This document shows positions 18,460-30,229 of a stretch of 47,500 nucleotides of DNA, piece by piece. This DNA comes from Chrysomallon squamiferum (lineage: Eukaryota; Mollusca; Gastropoda; Neomphalida; Peltospiridae). The stretch spans positions 11,608,178 to 11,655,677 of the forward strand of contig CM022671.1 in the NCBI GenBank assembly GCA_012295275.1. Direction: 5' to 3'. A program made the position numbers and the translations under genes. The notes under the pieces were generated by a model. It saw only the letters and a program-made list of their open reading frames with translations. It had not been told where the DNA came from and did not search any database. The stretch's first letter is position 1. Every line of letters begins with the position of its first letter.

Positions 18460-18633
18460 ATGTTTCATTTCCTCATCATAAGTTTGCCGTCGAATATCAT
18501 CAGCTGCCAAACCACAGTGCTGAAGGCAGAGAAGGATCTTTGTGGTGACGTCTACACATGTGACTTCTACCGATGTGACGTCTACACATGTGACGTCTTC
18601 TTAAGGAAACGACGATTACAAACTTCTGAGTAG
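18460..18633 (+). CDS. Possible 57-codon ORF with Cys-Asp pentapeptide repeats
   Basis: ATG at 18460, TAG at 18631-18633. The start is hydrophobic (MFHFLIISLPSNIISC), signal-peptide-like but short. The middle is encoded by four 15-base units (18544-18603) giving GDVYT, CDFYR, CDVYT and CDVFL, then a basic RKRR segment. The local GC content is higher than in the flanks. It could be a small secreted peptide, part of an exon, or simply a minisatellite that happens to be open. No family recognised. Confidence 0.2.
   Translation: MFHFLIISLPSNIISCQTTVLKAEKDLCGDVYTCDFYRCDVYTCDVFLRKRRLQTSE
18544..18603 (+). repeat. 15-bp minisatellite with TGACGTC cores
   Basis: Four 15-base units; three contain TGACGTC, a CRE-like core, and one has TGACTTC. 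The units stay in frame with the small ORF. Confidence 0.9.
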
Positions 18634-18775
18634 AGTCGGATGAGTCCACAAAACACAATACAAGAGCAAGCTGTTCACACTAGGATAATTCTGCTTCTTC
18701 ATCAGCTAATATGGAGAAATGATTTGTCTATTTCACTTCGGTAAGAAACCTTCCCCTGATGTTGTCAGCAATGTT

Positions 18776-18884
18776 GTGTATGAAAAGGGGACGAGAGGGT
18801 ACAAACATGTGGACACCAGCTTTCTTCTTCTTCTTTCATTTTATCTTCTTCGTTTTCTTAAAATTATTATTATTATTATTATCA

Positions 18885-18925
<41 letters not shown>

Positions 18926-19005
18926 TATATTTTTTTTTTGCTTTTTTATTTTGAGGACAGGTAGGGTTTCCGTTCAATTGATAACCCCCCATAATCCGCC
19001 CCTGT
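18776..19005 (+). repeat. Short dispersed repeat R1, with ATT expansion
   Basis: Starts GTGTATGAAAAGGGGACGAG, has GGGTACAAACATGTGGACA, then an ATT/TTA tract (18866-18924), and ends CCATAATCCGCCCCTGT (18989-19005). The same parts occur in the same order at 22072-22169. Trinucleotide ORFs across the tract are spurious. Confidence 0.75.
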
Positions 19006-19010
19006 TATAA

Positions 19011-19085
19011 CAGTAGTAGTATAGTAGTAGTAGTAGTTGTAAAGTAGTAGTAGCAGTAGTAGTAGCAGTATATATATATATATAT
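19011..19085 (+). repeat. AGT trinucleotide and TA dinucleotide repeat
   Basis: AGT/GTA triplets from about 19011 lead into a TA tract ending near 19085. Confidence 0.92.
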
Positions 19086-20411
19086 TTAGATATATATTGT
19101 AGTCATTCTTCTTGTTTATGTTTTTGTTATTGTTATCATCATCATCATCATTTTCTTATGATTATTCTCTTAAAAGCTGCAACTTCGTCATTTTATTCTG
19201 AGATTAATACAAAATACACCTGTACGTATACTCATACCCAAAAACAAACATACACCCACACCCACACACACCCGGACTCAAACACACAAACAAACACAAA
19301 CAGACGTACCATTATACTTAACTATTTTATACATATTATATGCTGCCCCACGGTAGCTTATTTTAATGTAAGACTTTCTAGTATTTGCCACAGGGGGGAG
19401 CTATCAACACTCACCAGGTGACTCACTACCGCTGCACTTTAGATACACAGAATATTAGTTTATTTAAATTTAGTATGGAATAATATTTTAAGATTACTTG
19501 TGAGGAATGATCCCTACCAAAAAGTATACGGCATAGTGAAATGCTTGTGAAATATTTATTTATTTATTTATTTATTTATTACCTAAACTTATTTCCTGTG
19601 TCGCTTACTACGAATAAATTCAGAAGCGTCAAACTAAATAAAAAAGTACTAAAATAATTAGGATTCAGATTTAAACGGTTCATCAAAATAAAAATAATTT
19701 GGAAAATATTTAAATGAAATAATATACGCCAAATTTCTGCACAAAACAAAATCCTTGAAAATATCGTAAAACTACTTTTCAGCAGAGTTTTGGTTACGGC
19801 AGAATCATTCATCACTCATCCTTTCACGAAACACTCAATAAACACATATTAGATTTTATTAATAATAATAAACAACAACAACAACAGCAACAAAGCAACA
19901 ACAACAACAACAGCAACAACAAAAACACCAGAATAAATGTCATAGTGATAAATAAGAAATATTATACATTAAGTATTATATATATATATAAATAATAATA
20001 CAAAAATAAAATAAAAGAATTTTAAAAATAAATCAAACCAGCACAAATTTCAGATGTTCGTTTATGGTTTTCTTATTGACGGTGATACCGTACGCTGTAT
20101 ATTTAAACTTGATATCATAGTTATTTACCAGTCACGATTTATCACTTACAGAACGGCTGTTTAAATTGTCCAACATCACACCAGACTGTGTTAATAACAG
20201 ATTCTGTCTTCCTGCTAGTGTGTGTGTGGTCAACACAATGTCCGTATTTTTAGTATCACTGTATAAAATGTCTGGTCAGTTCGACAGAGAGAGAGAGGCT
20301 GTAGGAATGAAGATAGACAGACAGACAGATAGCTAGATAACTAGATAGTTAAACAGAGACATTAAAAAGAAAGATAAAGACGGACCCTTACAGACAGACG
20401 GAGAGACGGAG
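19086..20411. other. AT-rich intergenic sequence with simple repeats
   Basis: Contains short CA-rich sequence (19220-19300), a TTTA tract (19556-19578), CAA repeats (19872-19925) and GA/GACA-rich sequence from 20285. No gene recognised. Confidence 0.75.
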
Positions 20412-20506
20412 AGAAACGTTCAGACAGGAGGGAGACGTTCAGACAGGAGAGAGACGTTCACACAGGAGGGAGACGTTCAGACAGGAGGGAGACGTTCAGA
20501 CAGGAA
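20412..20506 (+). repeat. 19-bp minisatellite, five copies
   Basis: Units of the form GGAGACGTTCAGACAGGAG at 20412, 20431, 20450, 20469 and 20488. They differ by one or two bases. Confidence 0.95.
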
Positions 20507-22071
20507 AGAGAAACTGAGAGAAACAGACAGAGAGAGAAATACACTTTTTCGCAAATTAGTCATTTGTAAATTAATGATTTTACTCAGCACTAAATCTGTA
20601 GCTGTCAGGGCAGGGTTTGATTAACGTCAGTGGGGGATTATGCTTTATTTACTTAAAGAAGGTACTCTAAAGTGATCTTCTGTTTGGGAATTAAAAGGCT
20701 GATTAATAACAGTAATTATCCTGATTTCAGTGATAACAAAATTCGAGGGTATCAGTTACATAGTTCCAAAGTTATGGTTTTAATATTTAATTTTTTGTAC
20801 CGTTTTTCGCACAATCACGATTTTTAACAAATCTTAGTTTTTAAGGCTTACTTAGACTTCAGTGACAAAGCTTATTTCATGCATCTGCAAAGTACTTAAA
20901 TTTTACATTGATGTGTGAGGCCAAACTCTCTGAAAATCATTCATTTACTTTCAAAATTTATTCTGAAATGGAACAAAAGTTGAATAAGATTTTAAAAGAT
21001 AGTTTCGAAAGAGGTTTTCGAGAGGCTGTTTTATTTGTATGAGTGTACTTTATAAAGCGAATGTCAAACCAAGAATTAAGACTGAACAAGGACATTTGTA
21101 CTGAATGACTTACTATGTTGTTATTTATTATTAATGTATTATTTATTTTGAACCAAGTTTGAAACAGAAACAAGCTTAATTATTTTCCAAGATACATTAA
21201 TTAACCTCACTTATTCCACCATCAGTTAAAGTATTTGTAAGCAGAATGTAAACACAAAAGGGTCCAATATCATTTCAGCCCAGAGTTAATCACTTAAACC
21301 ATAATTCATGCGCTAAATCAACACCTTATTGAAAGAATGATCATTTTGTTCATCAACAAAAGCATTCGAAGAGAATTGTGAAGAAAATTGTGAAGAGAAT
21401 TGTGGAGGTTCTGGTTGAGAAGAGTTGACATGATCTGTCGACTTGAGCTCAGCCAGCTTCGGCCGCCGAGAATTACCGGGACAACAAGCGCTGATGACGT
21501 CTTTCACTGGCAGGGAGGTTGGTGTGTAAATCATTCTAGCTTCAGTTCCACTGTCTTTTAAGACTAAAATACTGCTCTTTCCAACGATATATTTCTAAAA
21601 GGGGTCTTTTGCTCAGATAAGGTCAAGAGAATTTATTTAACTTTTTCATCAAAAATTTCGACCACTTTCTGGAAGCTAAAGTATTTATACTGGATATACA
21701 AATAAAGCTGCGAGACAGAAGTTCTGTATGGTCGAGGTAACATTCACGCAGTAAACAGAAAAATAAGACTTCAACTTTTCCATTCATTCAGTTTTTACTG
21801 AGACAGAACTTGAAATAGTGTATAAATAAAGCTGTCAAAAAGACACCTTAGAGTACCTGCTACTTATCATTGTTAGTCTTATCAGTTCGGTTGACAGTGG
21901 AAAAGAAACTTCTAATTTGCTTTAATAATTTGGCTTGTAACGTCCTTGATAATTTTACCTTGATCGAGGCGCCCTCTGTATTTCTTCGGTCTTTCGTAAG
22001 AAAATAAAACAGTCATGTTTGCAGTTACCATGTAGATCAAGGTAGGTAGGCAAGCTCTTTTCTCAGACATT
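20507..22071. other. Intergenic sequence
   Basis: Mostly AT-rich with no recognised gene. At 21313-21534 a GC-richer island carries a 73-codon minus-strand ORF with three FSSQ-like repeats caused by a short GAATTGTGAAGA-type tandem repeat; no domain recognised. Confidence 0.65.
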
Positions 22072-22169
22072 GTGCATGAAACAGGGTACACACACGTGAA
22101 CATGAGTTTTATTTATTTTATTTTTATTATCATTTTTTTAGCCAGCTGGTTTCCATAATCCGCCCCTGT
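22072..22169 (+). repeat. Short dispersed repeat R2
   Basis: GTGCATGAAACAGGGTACAC at the start, TTATTATCATTTTT in the middle and CCATAATCCGCCCCTGT (22153-22169) at the end. Matches R1 at 18776-19005 without the long ATT expansion. Confidence 0.75.
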
Positions 22170-23501
22170 CAATCATATTCAAATCAAGCTCTAACATTTG
22201 CACGTAAAAACAATATAAACAAAACTGATAAGCTGTTTGATATTAAGTTTTTGTTTTTAACTTAATATTTGTAAGTAAAAACGAAAATACAAAACATTAC
22301 GATATACTCATATTATAATGGTGTATTTTAGATCTTGTTTATTATGACGATTTCTGTGAATGTTATTACTCCAGTTTTGTATTCCATTCCAGAACATGCT
22401 AATTAGATATAGTAACATGCTGAAAACAAAACAACAACTACAAATAAAAGTGTTTCTAATGGACTGCTCAACTCACCTCTCTCGCCGTTTGCGCAAGTAA
22501 TACTGCAAAATCAGTTAATAGCCACTATAAATATGCATCGTTCCCCATTCGCATTTCCCTAATGAATGAATGAATGAAGGAATGAAGGAATAAATAAAAA
22601 CTAATAAATCAATAGACAAAATCAATGTCGAGTCAGAAAGATAAGAAATGACAAGTGCACGTGCATCAAATGTTTTCTCTTAGGATGTTTGGTCACTGAA
22701 AGCGTGTCGCAGATTCTAAATTATTTTACGCTGGGAAATATCGTGATAACTGTATGGCATGTGGTTTATATGAATATTATATAGATTATATCATAACTGA
22801 GTATTTTGGACTATGCTGCAGTTAAACAGCGGTGTATCTATACAGTAAGTGGCAACCTGTTTTGTCTTTCGTTAATGGCTATAACAGAATTCCACTGGCA
22901 GAGCGAGGGTGTTTCCCTCTGTGACGTAACAGTCACGTGGACTGTCACTTGTCGTGATCAGCGTACACGTTTCCCTTCACATTTTTATATTTACCACTTC
23001 AACGTGCAGCTGGTAATGCCTGTTAACATAAATATTATAATTTCCAACTCAAGTGCATCCTTGTTTCGATATTTTTATATTGCAAATTTAATTTTCGTCC
23101 TTTGTTTTCTAATCAGTTTTACTTAAAAAAAAAACAGTTAAAAAAAATACCGTCCTCTAAATCTAATCTGTTGGTTGATGTAGAGTCCGAGCTTAATCTG
23201 AATTTAATCACTAGTTATTTTCTTTATGACAGAGAAATCTATAATATACCTGAAGGGAATACAATACAGTATCAAAAGACAATTAGGAATGTTTTTGTAG
23301 TTCATTAAAATATGTTTGTATCTCATTATTATGTGCGTGTACATGACTTCAAAATGTTATTGCTGTTGGCTAAAAATTATTATACTTAAAATCAGAATCC
23401 TTTTTAAGAAAGTTTCACTCTCTTTCCCCCTCTTTCTCATTCCTTCCCTGTCCCCTTCAGTCCTTCCTCCCTCTCTCTCTGCCTACTTGATTGTCTCTCT
23501 T

Positions 23502-23502
<1 letters not shown>
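22170..23502. other. AT-rich intergenic sequence
   Basis: GAATGAAT/GAAG repeats near 22561-22595. ORFs at 22806-23126 and 23102-23308 have no recognised domain. An E-box CACGTG lies near 22935 next to imperfect GTGAC/GTCAC inverted repeats. Confidence 0.65.
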
Positions 23503-23552
<50 letters not shown>

Positions 23553-23575
23553 ACACACACACTCACACTCACACA

Positions 23576-23614
<39 letters not shown>

Positions 23615-23629
23615 ACACACACTCACACT

Positions 23630-23662
<33 letters not shown>

Positions 23663-23720
23663 TCATACACTCACACAGACACACACAGACAGACAGACAG
23701 ACAGAGACACACACACAATT
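23503..23720 (+). repeat. CA-rich compound microsatellite
   Basis: CA dinucleotides interrupted by CACT and CAGA units over about 218 bases. ORFs of 91 and 147 codons through it are repeat artefacts. Confidence 0.97.
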
Positions 23721-26496
23721 TCTGTCTCTCAGAAATACTTATATCATACAGAACTGTAATAATTAACTTAGTAGGAGGATAGGATTTTTTATAATAATAT
23801 TAACAGATACCAGCAGAAAGAAAAAACAACAAACAAACATCAACACAAAAACAAATAGATATAAGTACTGAGAGGCAGAAAAGGATGTCTAATTCAGGTG
23901 GTTGCTTATTAACTTTCAGATTTTGGGGGTGGGGGCGGTCAAGCTGTAACTCTCAGTCTAAGAGTGTCAAAGACGTAGCAGGTTCAAACCTCCCCACTGA
24001 GTTTGTGAGACTGTTCCGGTTCTCGTCGTTATCTTTTCAAGGGTTGATAAAAACTCGTGGACTGTCTCCGATAAGGAAAAATATCCTTTGCTATGATCCT
24101 ATGATTTTTCTCTTTCAAAATTTACCTAAAATGTAAGGCCAAGGGTAATTATTAAAGTGTGTTAAGGTGCTATAAAACATGCATTTACTCATTCTAATAA
24201 TCTTTAAAAGCCTTAATTAAGTTAACATTTCAGAACAGTTAGGTTACTAACAGACACAGGTTGATGTTCGTCATACATTTTATAAAAAGAAGGAAAGAAA
24301 AAAAAATCAGCCAGCTATAGGTGTGTAATTTGGCCGCGTCAACCTTTCTAAGTATCAATGGTTGGTGATTTTTCTGTATTTAAAACCAGTGAATTATTTA
24401 TTTCGTTAATCTCCCACAATTGAATGACTTCGATTTTCTAACGATAAAAAAAAAGAAAAAAAAAAGCTTCCGTAAACCGTCTCCTCCCAACAATTCCTTC
24501 TCTGTCTAATGAGATTTAAGTTAAACAGGACGAGCGGCTCGTTTTTACACATTCACCCTAACAGACTGGTAGAAACAGGAAACTGAAACCAACAGCGATG
24601 TGAGGCAGTTATTGTGTTATTGTATTTATTTCATACTTCAGCAACAGCAGATTGTTATTTTAAAACTTAAAAATAATGAGTTAAAAGATACACGTTATAA
24701 AAATAATTTTCTTCTTTTTAAACCAAAATGTATTTGTTTATTTGTTATACAGATATCTAAACAGGCCATTTCAGATAATTCTCAAGGGGGGGGGGGCGTC
24801 ACATTTGTTTACGACTTTTCCCCATGATCTAGATGAAGATGACCCACATACATACGTATAAACGGTGAAACACCCCCGCACGACCTAACTGACATAAATG
24901 TATGGTATTTCGTATATCAGATATGATTCTTGTCTGCAGCATTCACAAAAATTACCTAAAAAAGGTTGGAATACGATCATGTATAAAATGATCACAAACA
25001 GACCATAAACTGACATAAATGCAAACCTTTAGTAAAGATATTTCTGAGTATTTTAGAGAGTAAATAATACTACATATACAAATTTCATTAAACAATTCGT
25101 AACGCATTTGTTTTATATAATCTTTCATGTATGTTGTATTTATTATACATTTCATCTGATGATGTATTAAAACACATGTACCTATATTCGCGGTTGTTAC
25201 ATCCGATCACACGCAATCCAGTCGAATGAGTCACAGCCTGCGACACGAGACTAGATACATCTTTTTTCTGAACTTCTTTCCTGGAATCACTGTGACAGAA
25301 AAATTATTTGTATGATTAAAAATACAAAACTTAATTCGTCTAAAATGATACTCTACTGAATTCCTTAGGCACTGTAATTTCCACAGTGAACTGTTTTGAA
25401 TAGCAGCAACAAATAAAATGACGAGTGTGTCATTCTCTAGAGAGGACAAAGCGATGAATAAAATACAGCTTTCAGACAAACCTCTCACTGCCTAGAAAAC
25501 CAAATTAAAACGAACTTGAAACTGATCGTCTTTTTTCTTAATATTTATATAAAATATTTGTCTTCTTCGAAACAAAATAAATAATTAAATAAATAGATAT
25601 CTCAAGAAAGAAAGAAAATAAAAAGATTGGAAAAGAATAAAGTATATTACAAAGATAATCATAAACTTTTATTTTATTTAAAATGAAGCTTTAATGTTAT
25701 ATAATAATTATTAACTGTTCTGGTTGAAGATAAGTGTTTATAATTTCAACTTGTGTTGTAGACGTTACTACTTTATAATGATAATCGACTGGTTTAACAA
25801 AATTACTGAAATGAGAGGTGGTGTGAAAGGCTAACAGTTTATCGTAACTGTAAAACATTAAGAATTGAATTCGTGTACTCATCTTTTCCCTGGTGTATGT
25901 CTGACCCAGCATGTTGCTGGATATTAGAAAGGAAGAGAAAACAAAGAAAGACAGCTTGTAAAATTTTGTATTAAAGTCATTCTCTATCTGCTATGATATG
26001 AATCACTCTTTTTGACATCTCCCTGTCTCCTGTAGTAGGAAAGTGGGTATTCTGAACATCCTCACTTTAAATATCTCCCTGCTGTCATACAGAAAACAAA
26101 ACGTCCTGCTTCAGGTTTAAAGGATCAGTCGCTTTTACCACTAGGATTTGCCGGGAAAGAGGAAAATCAAAGAAGTAGTAAGTACAATTTCTGTAAATAT
26201 ATTTCTGTCATCCCACTAAAAAACACCATTATATTTCATGCCATTGTGTGACTGTCTTTAACTCTTTCCTGTCTTATCCAACATGTTATTGTCGATTCTG
26301 CAAAGGAAAAGAAACAGAAGAAAGACAGTGTGTATGAATTTTATGTTAATATCTTTCTCTATCTGCCCTGACATGATTTACATTCCATGACGAACATCTT
26401 CTTATTTTTCTTTTTGAAAATTGCTACAAACGGTAAGAACGAAATCCAACATGTTTTAAAGAGTATCTGACATTATACTGCAGCATTACGAGCTGA

Positions 26497-26499
<3 letters not shown>
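23721..26499. other. AT-rich intergenic sequence
   Basis: No gene recognised. Holds a tRNA-B-box-like GGTTCAAACCT at about 23980, a G-run near 24786, and two diverged direct repeats (about 25870-26010 and 26255-26385). Confidence 0.65.
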
Positions 26500-26533
<34 letters not shown>

Positions 26534-26564
26534 ATTAGTGTGTGTGTGTGTGTGTGTGTGAGCT

Positions 26565-26644
<80 letters not shown>

Positions 26645-26684
26645 GGTGTGTGTGGGTGTGTGGGTGTGTGTGTGTGTGTGTGTC
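26500..26684 (+). repeat. TG compound microsatellite
   Basis: TG dinucleotides in several blocks separated by short interruptions (GCATTAG, AGCTGATT, TCAG, GGGTG units). ORFs on both strands are artefacts. Confidence 0.97.
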
Positions 26685-26785
26685 AGTGGCACGGAATCCC
26701 CGCCCCAGCTAGCAGAATAAAATCGACGTCCAGACGCGCGTGTTTCATGTGAGTGATGTTCAGTTTGGTTTGCTCTGCTGTGGAT

Positions 26786-26917
26786 ATGGCGGCAAACATC
26801 GGCGAAAAGACCGCAACATTATTTCGGAATCCCCACTTAACTAAATCAAGATCCACCCCTGAGCATTTGCTAGGAATGAAGGAAAACAAACAGGGCAATA
26901 CAGGCAATTTCTGTGAT
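26786..26917 (+). CDS. Possible first exon or fragment resembling the start of a BTB/POZ protein
   Basis: ATG at 26786 in a strong context (G at -3, G at +4) within a GC-rich island: MAANIGEKTATLFRN, then SRSTPEHLLGMKENKQGNTG and NFCD, followed by GTAAAA at 26918. H-L-L-x-x-(L/M)-x-x-x-x-x-x-G-x-F-C-D-V is the usual opening of a BTB domain. The rest of a BTB domain is not found nearby: without splicing the frame stops at 26933-26935. It may be a 5' exon of a gene further right, a broken copy, or chance. An overlapping 81-codon minus-strand ORF exists and cannot be ruled out. Confidence 0.2.
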
Positions 26918-26935
26918 GTAAAACACAAACTGTAA

Positions 26936-28025
26936 TATTTTGAATGTCTGACTGTTTGCCATAATATTATAGTGTAAAACGTCTCGTGTATTTTTGTTGT
27001 CTTTTTTAAATATCTTCCAATGTCGAATTTTGTTTCTATTTTTTAATATTTTTGTTATAATGTTGAAGTCAGTATAATTATATTATCTGATTTTAATATA
27101 CATCGTTGTCACGAAGTAGAAGATAATAAATATTGTCTGAGTTTACCGTTTGGATTGCCATGACGTAGTTGGTAAAACGTATCATCTCATTTTAATATCT
27201 GTCTTAGAGCGTGTCAGATCACAGCCTTTCAACACCGTAATTTGAATTCATCTGAGGAAAGGAGTTTGACCGATGATGCAGAAACATAATTTAGGGATAA
27301 TTTTCTTTCCTTTATTTTCAACAACGAATACTTCCGCTTGCAGGACGCTAAAATTTACGCAGACAATAATGATTTTAGTTTGTACACCGCCATCACTGTT
27401 ATCAGCTCGAGCGAAAAGAAAATTGGTTTTCTTGCAAATCATTTGATACAAAACAAGAGTTCCCTGGTGTTAACAGGCAAGCGAGCCTTAAACTGCTGAG
27501 TTATTTTTTTTTTTTTTTTTTGAGCCTCTGTTGAAAGTAGAAAAATACCAATTAATGATTCTTGTATAATTTAATAAACAGTTGATGGATAATGAACCAA
27601 TAAAACTAATTTAACAAAATAATTAAATCTTAACAAACTTTTCTGCTGTAAATTGAAAATTGGTTGTTGCCATGAAATAAAGGTTTATGTAGATTCAGAC
27701 TTGCATATAACTGCCATCATATATTTTTGCATGGCGGGTATTTTTATTTTGGTATTCTGTTTATACTGTATTCTAAAAGAAGATAAAAGTTAGTTTTGTG
27801 AATTTTTTGTTATATTATTTATGTTATGTTGAATTCAGTCTTCTTTAGCTCTAAATAAAATATTATAGAATTATTTATATATTGCATGGAACAGACTAGT
27901 TTATAAATTCTTTAGTTATTGTTAATGTTTGTCAATAACATTAATTTTTTTTCGGGGGTGGGTTAATAGAACTTTCAAATCGTCTTTTGCGTACTTATTT
28001 CCGGTATTCTTCGGTACTCCTCGGT
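26936..28025. other. AT-rich intergenic sequence
   Basis: A weak tRNA-A-box-like stretch (TAGTTGGTAAAACG) near 27167 and a T-run at 27505-27521. No gene recognised. Confidence 0.65.
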
Positions 28026-28037
28026 TATGACGTCATA
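28026..28037 (+). promoter_or_regulatory. Full CRE palindrome TATGACGTCATA
   Basis: A 12-base perfect palindrome with the complete cAMP-response element TGACGTCA at 28028-28035, in a locally GC-richer stretch (27985-28060). About 100 bases downstream is an ATG (28135) with 20 open codons before GAAG|GTATTT. Binding or promoter function is inference. Confidence 0.35.
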
Positions 28038-28424
28038 GGTGCCACTCTTAAAAGGTTGCACAAAATGAGTGTCTAGCCATATCTCATTTTATGCGTGACA
28101 AAGCAAGCCACAATTAAATAAATCTGGATAAAATATGAATCTTAATTCGGCATTGAAGAACTCATTAAAGATATCGAGCAGGGCATCGCCATGTGAAGGT
28201 ATTTTCATTACTTTGGTGAAATTAATACACTGAAACCACCGGCTAAATCAATACTGTCGCAGAAACCCAACGTGGACATTAATTTCGTTAAGTCGTAGTT
28301 ATTACAACTAGTTATTATGATTGCTGGCGATAGGAAATATACTTTAAAAATACTGTGTTCTATCACTGAAAATTGATGCTATTTTGTTTAGCTATTGTCT
28401 GGAAATGTCAAACATAACATTTTT

Positions 28425-28428
<4 letters not shown>

Positions 28429-28494
<66 letters not shown>
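28429..28494 (+). repeat. GA microsatellite
   Basis: Uninterrupted GA dinucleotides, about 66 bases. Confidence 0.98.
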
Positions 28495-28498
<4 letters not shown>

Positions 28499-30019
28499 AT
28501 TTATAATATTAACAAAGTAAAGAATATTATATACAATAAAAGAAACTGGCAGCAGAAGAGCATGGAAACCATTTAATGCTGTTCGTTTTTAAAAGACAAG
28601 AGGAGATATTTAGTTCAGCTGCATCTGTTGTCGTGTCTAACAACGTAACGTGACGTCATTGTTGACAACCACGTTGTTGTTTTACATCCTTGTTGTATTA
28701 ACGTGGCTCGCCATCCTGCGGTTAAATGTAACATGTTTTTAAACTGCAGATTGTTGTTGTTGTCGTTAGTGTTATTGTTTCATTTATTCTAAATTTTGCG
28801 ACCCCGTTTTTTTTTTGTTACTATCATTTTTTTTTAAATAAAAAACATTATCAAAATAGCCATGATCGTATATACAGTTATGAAATCGTTCATACTTGAC
28901 ATGAAATATGAAGATTTGCAAAACATTTATGTATTTTCAGTGTGTGTCTGTGTGAAATAAAAGAAAACTTCTATTAATTATTCACTCTAGAGGGTCGATG
29001 AATTTTTAATTCGAGCAGTTCTGTCAAAAAGGTTTACTGCTATATTCAGCAAGTCGGTTTAATGTCAGGAAATAAAAGAGACAATGCTCTATGGATCATC
29101 TTGTTGATAAGAATTTCTTCAGATTTTTGACAGTTTGTAAGACGTCGGCCATGCTGTCTGTGATGTGTGTGGATGTTGGAAGGCTAAACGACACGACAGA
29201 ATCACTGACACACATCCTGTGTGACACAGACTGCTTGAAACCTGTTTATTAATGTTTTCTGGTTGAAGTAATATATAGGCTGCATTTTGTAAAACACATT
29301 TATTCATTTATAATGATTTTTATTTATAAGTGCAGGCTGATGTATTTCACCGTCTCTATTGTAATAATAACAATAATAACAACAACAGTTATTAGCTGAT
29401 GTAAACCAACTCGATACGATCTGTTCAAATTATATACTTATAATTTAATATGTTTTAAAAACATAATACATAATTAAAAATAATCACTAACCATAACAGA
29501 ACTATATCAAGTAATTAATAAATAAAATTAATAAAACCGAATTTCGGGAAGAAACCCGATCGAGACGAAACATAATTTACTGACTGATCAATGGTTGTGA
29601 TTTGTGTACTTGGTACTCTCCGTCGTCACTGGGGACGAGCTGATTAATATTTTATTTTATTTCATTCGATCCTGTCAGTTTGCTCAGATTAAATGTCAAC
29701 TGATCTTACGTCTTCAAATACGATCTGTGTTATCATTCCAAGAGCAATGTCTTATCGGTTCGTCTCTCAACTCCAGATCTATAAAGCTGTATCGATCAGG
29801 ATGGCGGTCTCCAGCTGCTGAACTCTGCCGCTTAATCAAGTTCGTTTTGCTTTATTTTGCGGTACATATTATTGATCTGTTGGAGGATATGACAACAAAA
29901 GTTGTAAACACCTGTTGATGTATATTTTCATTACCGTACGACAAAATCACGTCGTCGGGAATTAGATACACTTTTGCTTGTCTTCCGCTGCAGCAAAAGG
30001 GTGTGGATGTGTGTGTGGG
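28495..30019. other. Intergenic sequence
   Basis: AT-rich with a 104-codon ORF (29604-29918) that I cannot assign. GC content rises from about 29930 towards the promoter-like segment at 30020. Confidence 0.6.
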
Positions 30020-30031
30020 TGCGCATGCGTG
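30020..30031 (+). promoter_or_regulatory. NRF1-like site
   Basis: TGCGCATGCGTG closely matches the palindromic NRF1 consensus, rare by chance in such AT-rich DNA. It lies about 200 bases before a candidate coding start with splice donor. Confidence 0.35.
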
Positions 30032-30229
30032 TCGCCCGGTGTGCTTTACACTTGCAGCAGACAGGCATTGTCGTGTCTCAGAGAAGAGTGTTAATTAAAA
30101 AGTTTTCGTGATCAAACAACGAAGCAGCACTTTGACCATGATACAGTGGAGCCATACATGCCTGTGTGACGTGATCTTTAGCGACTTTTGGAAGAAGAGT
30201 TCCGAAAAGACTGAGAACCCTTAGAAGCC

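Noticed and set aside
18719-19010. Ile- or Leu-rich ORFs resembling membrane proteins
   Set aside because: The hydrophobic run is the ATT/TTA trinucleotide repeat read in frame.
23316-23766. His-Thr-rich ORFs
   Set aside because: Translation of a CA microsatellite, not protein coding.
26486-26752. ORFs of Thr-His and Cys-Val on the two strands
   Set aside because: TG microsatellite artefact.
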